A DNA stretch of 47,015 bases from NCBI GenBank assembly GCA_022704525.1, contig JAKJGF010000003.1, forward strand, positions 1-47,015. The letters are read 5' to 3'. Below the pieces are notes generated by a model. It made no database searches and was not told the DNA's origin. It saw nothing but the letters and a program-made list of their open reading frames with translations. Source of the stretch: Bacillota bacterium (GTDB taxonomy: Bacteria > Vulcanimicrobiota > SpSt-956 > JAKJGF01). How positions within the stretch are numbered: position 1 is the first letter of the stretch; each line of letters opens with the position of its first letter. This document shows, one piece after another, positions 43,346 through 47,015 of this stretch. Made by a program: the position numbers and the translations under genes.

Positions 43346-44800
43346 ATGGAAAAAAATAAAGTATCTCTTTCTGTTCTGGTGCCGGTTTATAATGAGTGCT
43401 TTCTTGTAGAAATGAGTATAAAAAGATTATTAATTCTAAAAGAAAGTCCCTGTCTTGCCAGTGTACAGATAATAATAGTAGATGATTGTTCAAATGACGG
43501 AACTACAGATGTTCTTAACAGGCTTTACAAAGAGTTTTGTTCCTGTAATAAGGATGAGTTTTTTGAATGGATATTTTTAAGGCATGAAAAAAATCAGGGT
43601 AAAGGTAAAGCAATTCAGACGGCTATAGAGAAGGCTACCTGTGACTTATGTATTATTCATGATGCTGACCTGGAATATAATCCTAAAGATATTTTGAAAA
43701 TGATTCCAATATTTATTGAAGAAAGAGCCGATGCAGTATATGGTTCAAGGTTTCTGGTAGGAGAATACTCACGGGCTTTTCTATTTCATCATGAACTTGG
43801 TAATAAATTTTTGACTTTCCTCTGTAATCTTATTACAAATATAAATCTTACCGATATGGAATCCTGTTATAAGGCCATCAGAACTCCTCTTTTAAAGAGT
43901 ATTCCTCTGGAAAGCAATGATTATTGCTTTGAACCGGAAATCACAATAAAGCTTGCTAAAAGAGGGGCCAGGATATACCAGGTTCCCATAAGTTATTCAG
44001 GAAGGGATTATCAGGAAGGAAAGAAGATAAACTGGAAAGATGGTGTAAAAGCTCTTATATCTATGATGAAGTTCTGGCTTTCTAATAAGATATATAAAGA
44101 AGAGCAATATGGAAGTCTTATTCTTAACGAACTTTCCAGAGCATACGGATACAATAAATGGTTAGCAGATACTATTCGACCTTATGTTGGACAGAATGTA
44201 TTGGAAGTAGGCAGTGGTATCGGTAATATTACGAGACTTTTGCTTCCCAGAAAAAGTTATTATGTTACTGATGTAAATCCTCTTTATCTGCATTACTTGA
44301 AAAATCTTCAGATAAACAAACCCTATCTTAAAGTTGCCTTCTTTGATGTGACAGATATAGATTCCTTTATTCCCTCTGCTGAAAATGAAATAATAGATAC
44401 TTGTATTTGTATGAATTTGCTTGAACATTTAGATGATGATAGAAAAGCTCTTTTAAATATTAAATCTATTTTAAGTAGTGGAGGTAAAGCTATTATTCTT
44501 GTTCCTAATAATCCTTCAATCTTTGGAAGTATAGACGAAATTGTTATGCATCGACGGCGTTATACCATTTCAACACTGGAAGATCTTCTAAAAGATACAG
44601 GATTTGAGGTGGAAAATATTTTTGGTATGAACAGGCTGGGAACCATTGCCTGGTGGTTTAATGGTAAAGTTTTAAAACGTAAATATTTTGGGAATTTTCA
44701 GGTATGGATTTTAAATACTATAACGCCTTTACTCAAAATAGTTGATCCATATTTACCTTTACCTCATCTTAGTATAATAGCAATAGGAAAGAAAGTTTAA
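43346..44800 (+). CDS. Fusion of GT2 glycosyltransferase and SAM-dependent methyltransferase
   Basis: The N-terminal ~245 residues are a GT-A family GT2 enzyme of the DPM1 type: LVPVYNE, VDDCSNDGTTD, HDADLEYNP (the DXD-like metal site) and YGSRFLVGE. Residues ~255-484 form a class I methyltransferase with the VLEVGSGIGNITRLL motif for SAM binding and CMNLLEHLDDDRKAL later. One protein may thus glycosylate a carrier (for example polyprenol) and methylate the sugar or lipid. It is preceded by GAGGGG and the upstream radical SAM gene. I see no frameshift at the fusion point. Confidence 0.88.
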   Translation: MEKNKVSLSVLVPVYNECFLVEMSIKRLLILKESPCLASVQIIIVDDCSNDGTTDVLNRLYKEFCSCNKDEFFEWIFLRHEKNQGKGKAIQTAIEKATCDLCIIHDADLEYNPKDILKMIPIFIEERADAVYGSRFLVGEYSRAFLFHHELGNKFLTFLCNLITNINLTDMESCYKAIRTPLLKSIPLESNDYCFEPEITIKLAKRGARIYQVPISYSGRDYQEGKKINWKDGVKALISMMKFWLSNKIYKEEQYGSLILNELSRAYGYNKWLADTIRPYVGQNVLEVGSGIGNITRLLLPRKSYYVTDVNPLYLHYLKNLQINKPYLKVAFFDVTDIDSFIPSAENEIIDTCICMNLLEHLDDDRKALLNIKSILSSGGKAIILVPNNPSIFGSIDEIVMHRRRYTISTLEDLLKDTGFEVENIFGMNRLGTIAWWFNGKVLKRKYFGNFQVWILNTITPLLKIVDPYLPLPHLSIIAIGKKV

Positions 44801-44823
44801 TTTTATAGCTTAGAGGTGAAAGA

Positions 44824-46878
44824 TTGAGAAATAAACTTATAATTTTATTGCCTTATATAGTTATTTTGATTTTGGTCTTATTTATGTTTTATCCAGTTTC
44901 TGGTAATGGTTATATAACTATATATGATCATCCGATTCATCTTTATAAATGTCATTTTCTTGTAGAACATCTTATACCTGAACAAAAGTGGATTGATGGT
45001 TGGTGTTCCTGGGATTACGGAGGATTTCCCATTTTTTTAATACATCCTTCTCTTATATATTACCTTATTGCTTTTCTTCATTATCTTTCAGGTATACCTG
45101 TGGTTATCTGTTATAAAATTGTTTTTATTTTTTTATATGCTTTCACTGGTTGGACAGTATATTATTATTTTAAAGACAAAATAAGTAGAAGATATGCTTT
45201 TTTGTGTTCAATTATTTTTATGTTATATCCCCGTTTATATTTTCTTCATATAGTCGCAACAATAGCATTTGTACTGTCAATAAGTTTGTTTATTTTATTT
45301 TTTGATTCAATAGAAAAGTTTCATAAAAATTTAAACACCGCAAGTTATATTAAAGCTATTCTTTTATTTTCAGCTATGATTTTCACGCATATTTTTTCTA
45401 TATCTGCTGCCTGTGCTCTTTTATTTTCATCTGTTTTTGTGAAATTTATATGTAAAGAGAATTGGAAAGAGGTTTTATGGAAATATGTATTGATAGTATT
45501 AATAGCGATAATGTTTAATTTTTATTATCTCTGGAATGTTATTAATATTCAGCTTGTTAATAAATCTTTTATCTCAATGGCTGTAAAAACCAGAGTTTTA
45601 AACCCTCCTATCAGCAAATTTATATGGGTTGTACTGGGTACGGAAATATACTGGAATAATAATGATGGAATTTTTATAAATATTATTAACAATACGCCTT
45701 TTATTCTGTACCTACTGTTATATTTACTTGGAATTGCAGGTATTATTTTGTATATGTTAAATCTTAAAAGAAAAAAAGAAGGGCAGGATCTTTTTCAACT
45801 TGTATTAATTAGTTTTTCTTTACTTATATTACTTTTTTATATACTTGGTTATTTACCTGAAAATTACCAGATATTATTTTTTAAGCATGTTTATTTGCTT
45901 GATAGATACATGGTTTTTTTCTTATTTGTTATCATTTGTTTTTTTACTTATTTACTTTCTAATATGAAGAATAATATTCCATGGAGAAGATTTTTTTATG
46001 TGACTTTTATCATACTTGCTTTTTTAGAACTTTTTAGAAGTGTTTATTTTGTGAAGGATAACCTGGCAATGTTTGATATTAGTCAGGACAGTAAAGCCAT
46101 AGAAGAAGTATGGCATTGGGTAAATAAGAATGTTAATAAAGATGAAGGACGTGTTGTATATCAGGAAACTTATTACTGTTTTCCAATTGATCATCCGTTA
46201 AATAAATCACATGTTATGACACTATCAGCTATGAAAACAGGCGTACCTCAGTTTATTAATACTTCTGCCTCAGAGGATGTTAATTTTTTTTTAAGGTATT
46301 TTTTAATGTTAAATCATTTTATTTTTGGACGACCTATTGATGAGATAAGTGATACTAAATTATATAATTTAATGCGAATATTTAATGCTCATTATATTGT
46401 ATCATGTGAGGAAGAACTTAAAAGTAAACTTGAGGGTTCCAGCTTATTTATTTTGAAATTTTCTTCTCCCCCTTTTACTATTTTTGAGATAAAGGATAAA
46501 GAAAAAATTAGCTGGACGGAATTTAGTTATAATGAAATTGAATATAATATTTTGAAATGGACAGATAGTAATATAGTTCTGAAAATTAATAATTCTTTTA
46601 CTGATAATCAGATGTTGCTTAAAGTTTTATGGCATCCATACTGGAAAGCTTATATTGATGGTAATGAGATTTCTATTGGAAGAAATCAATTCGGTATGAT
46701 TATGGTAGATCTTCCTGATAAAAAGGATATGACTTTTGAACTGAGATATAGTTCGTTTAACCCTGTTACTGTAACAGTTAATTTATTATCTTTTTTAGTT
46801 TTCTTTATCTATTTAGTAGTTCTTTTCTATAGAAAGCTAAGTACCGCTCCAGGTAAAAGAGTATCCAAAAAACTTTAA
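44824..46878 (+). CDS. Large polytopic membrane protein, GT-C-like
   Basis: The protein (684 residues) has about 12 hydrophobic helices from residue 6 to 400, a soluble part of ~250 residues, and one final helix near 645-665. The layout (long luminal loop after the first helix with DHPIHLYK and WDYGGFP) resembles GT-C-type or YfhO-like lipid-linked-sugar transferases. Asp in YDHPIHL is a possible catalytic acid, but this is a guess. The start is a TTG at 44824, with GAGGTG about 5 nt upstream. It lies 23 nt after the GT2-methyltransferase gene. The C-terminal STAPGKRVSKKL is encoded by the repeat at 46840. Confidence 0.75.
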   Translation: MRNKLIILLPYIVILILVLFMFYPVSGNGYITIYDHPIHLYKCHFLVEHLIPEQKWIDGWCSWDYGGFPIFLIHPSLIYYLIAFLHYLSGIPVVICYKIVFIFLYAFTGWTVYYYFKDKISRRYAFLCSIIFMLYPRLYFLHIVATIAFVLSISLFILFFDSIEKFHKNLNTASYIKAILLFSAMIFTHIFSISAACALLFSSVFVKFICKENWKEVLWKYVLIVLIAIMFNFYYLWNVINIQLVNKSFISMAVKTRVLNPPISKFIWVVLGTEIYWNNNDGIFINIINNTPFILYLLLYLLGIAGIILYMLNLKRKKEGQDLFQLVLISFSLLILLFYILGYLPENYQILFFKHVYLLDRYMVFFLFVIICFFTYLLSNMKNNIPWRRFFYVTFIILAFLELFRSVYFVKDNLAMFDISQDSKAIEEVWHWVNKNVNKDEGRVVYQETYYCFPIDHPLNKSHVMTLSAMKTGVPQFINTSASEDVNFFLRYFLMLNHFIFGRPIDEISDTKLYNLMRIFNAHYIVSCEEELKSKLEGSSLFILKFSSPPFTIFEIKDKEKISWTEFSYNEIEYNILKWTDSNIVLKINNSFTDNQMLLKVLWHPYWKAYIDGNEISIGRNQFGMIMVDLPDKKDMTFELRYSSFNPVTVTVNLLSFLVFFIYLVVLFYRKLSTAPGKRVSKKL

Positions 46879-46879
46879 A
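46840..46879 (+). repeat. AGTACCGCTCC repeat, copy 2, in the 3' end of a gene
   Basis: The 40-bp stretch matches 21162-21200 at about 90 percent (three substitutions and one gap). Here it encodes the last residues of the preceding membrane protein and its stop codon. Confidence 0.65.
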
Positions 46880-47015
46880 CATTACACATGTCCCTGTCCG
46901 GGCTCTGGAGCAAAAGATATGCCGTCAAAGGAGAAAGTTATAACTTAAATAAATACAAAACTGTATATTCTGTAATAACAGATTTCATTGTAACAGGATC
47001 ATAGATTTTGCGTAA
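46880..47015. other. Intergenic sequence up to the window end
   Basis: No gene is visible in the 136 bp. It has a GC-richer part with CCCTGTCCGGGCTCTGGAGC and a TGCCGTCAAA motif also found inverted at 34575. No RNA class is recognised. Confidence 0.4.

Noticed and set aside
46880..47015. A c-di-GMP riboswitch in the terminal spacer
   Set aside because: I checked for the conserved GEMM features and do not see them; the GC-rich part is too short to call.

Overview
The window is a low-GC (AT-rich), gene-dense bacterial chromosome segment. It is rich in repeat-scaffold proteins: three TolB-like PD40 propellers, two HEAT proteins and three TPR proteins. It also carries zinc-ribbon fusions, two SUMF1/FGE-domain proteins, a degenerate caspase-like protein and an LEA-like protein. 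The pair DUF5693 plus csaB (polysaccharide pyruvyl transferase) points to a lineage with SLH-type cell-surface anchoring, such as Firmicutes or diderm Terrabacteria (Eremiobacterota-, Margulisbacteria- or Riflebacteria-like). Several leaderless-looking starts, TTG/GTG starts and a mixture of exported and lipoprotein genes are present. The taxonomic suggestion is inference and no rRNA marker is in the window.

Layout. 1-1970: a truncated amidase and an IS607-family element (intact serine transposase gene, internally deleted tnpB). 1970-8990: a GT4 glycosyltransferase, a membrane protein, a radical SAM/SPASM protein translationally coupled to a CheY-like receiver, a GAF/HD-GYP protein, an exported zinc-ribbon/IPT/PD40 protein and a degenerate receiver. 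8950-12881: a HEAT-TPR scaffold whose frame joins the receiver across an 11-A run. 12890-19889 (minus strand): a giant TPR protein, an Hfq-like protein, a trypsin-like protease, a polytopic membrane protein, a PD40 protein and a membrane/zinc-ribbon protein. 19977-22264 (plus): GlpX, a 22-residue-repeat exported protein and a small unknown. 22273-27987 (minus, operon-like): a YkgJ-type Cys cluster protein, an FGE protein with nested zinc ribbon, an unknown, an ECF S component, a stop-interrupted pseudo-caspase/PD40 protein and an acidic protein. 28279-31190 (plus): an LEA-like coiled-coil protein and an exported FGE protein. 31217-36315 (minus): an M48 lipoprotein protease, an exported HEAT protein, a small unknown and a protein with an apparently dead ATLF-like domain. 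36555-46878 (plus): an exported TPR protein, DUF5693, CsaB, a B12-type radical SAM protein, a GT2-methyltransferase fusion and a large polytopic membrane protein, which together look like a surface-glycan/cell-wall-polymer locus.

The intergenic DNA is unusual. It holds (i) a MITE-like element with two nearly full copies, (ii) patches of degenerate GTGAAAAGTGA-type short repeats that repeatedly form the 3' ends of genes, (iii) a third family with an AGTACCGCTCC core whose copies sit in an inverted-repeat element and in the C-terminal codons of a gene, and (iv) a 165-bp inverted-repeat element. The most interesting protein-level signals are the receiver/HEAT frame junction at a poly-A run, the caspase-like protein that has lost both catalytic residues and carries one in-frame stop, and the zinc ribbon inserted inside an FGE domain.
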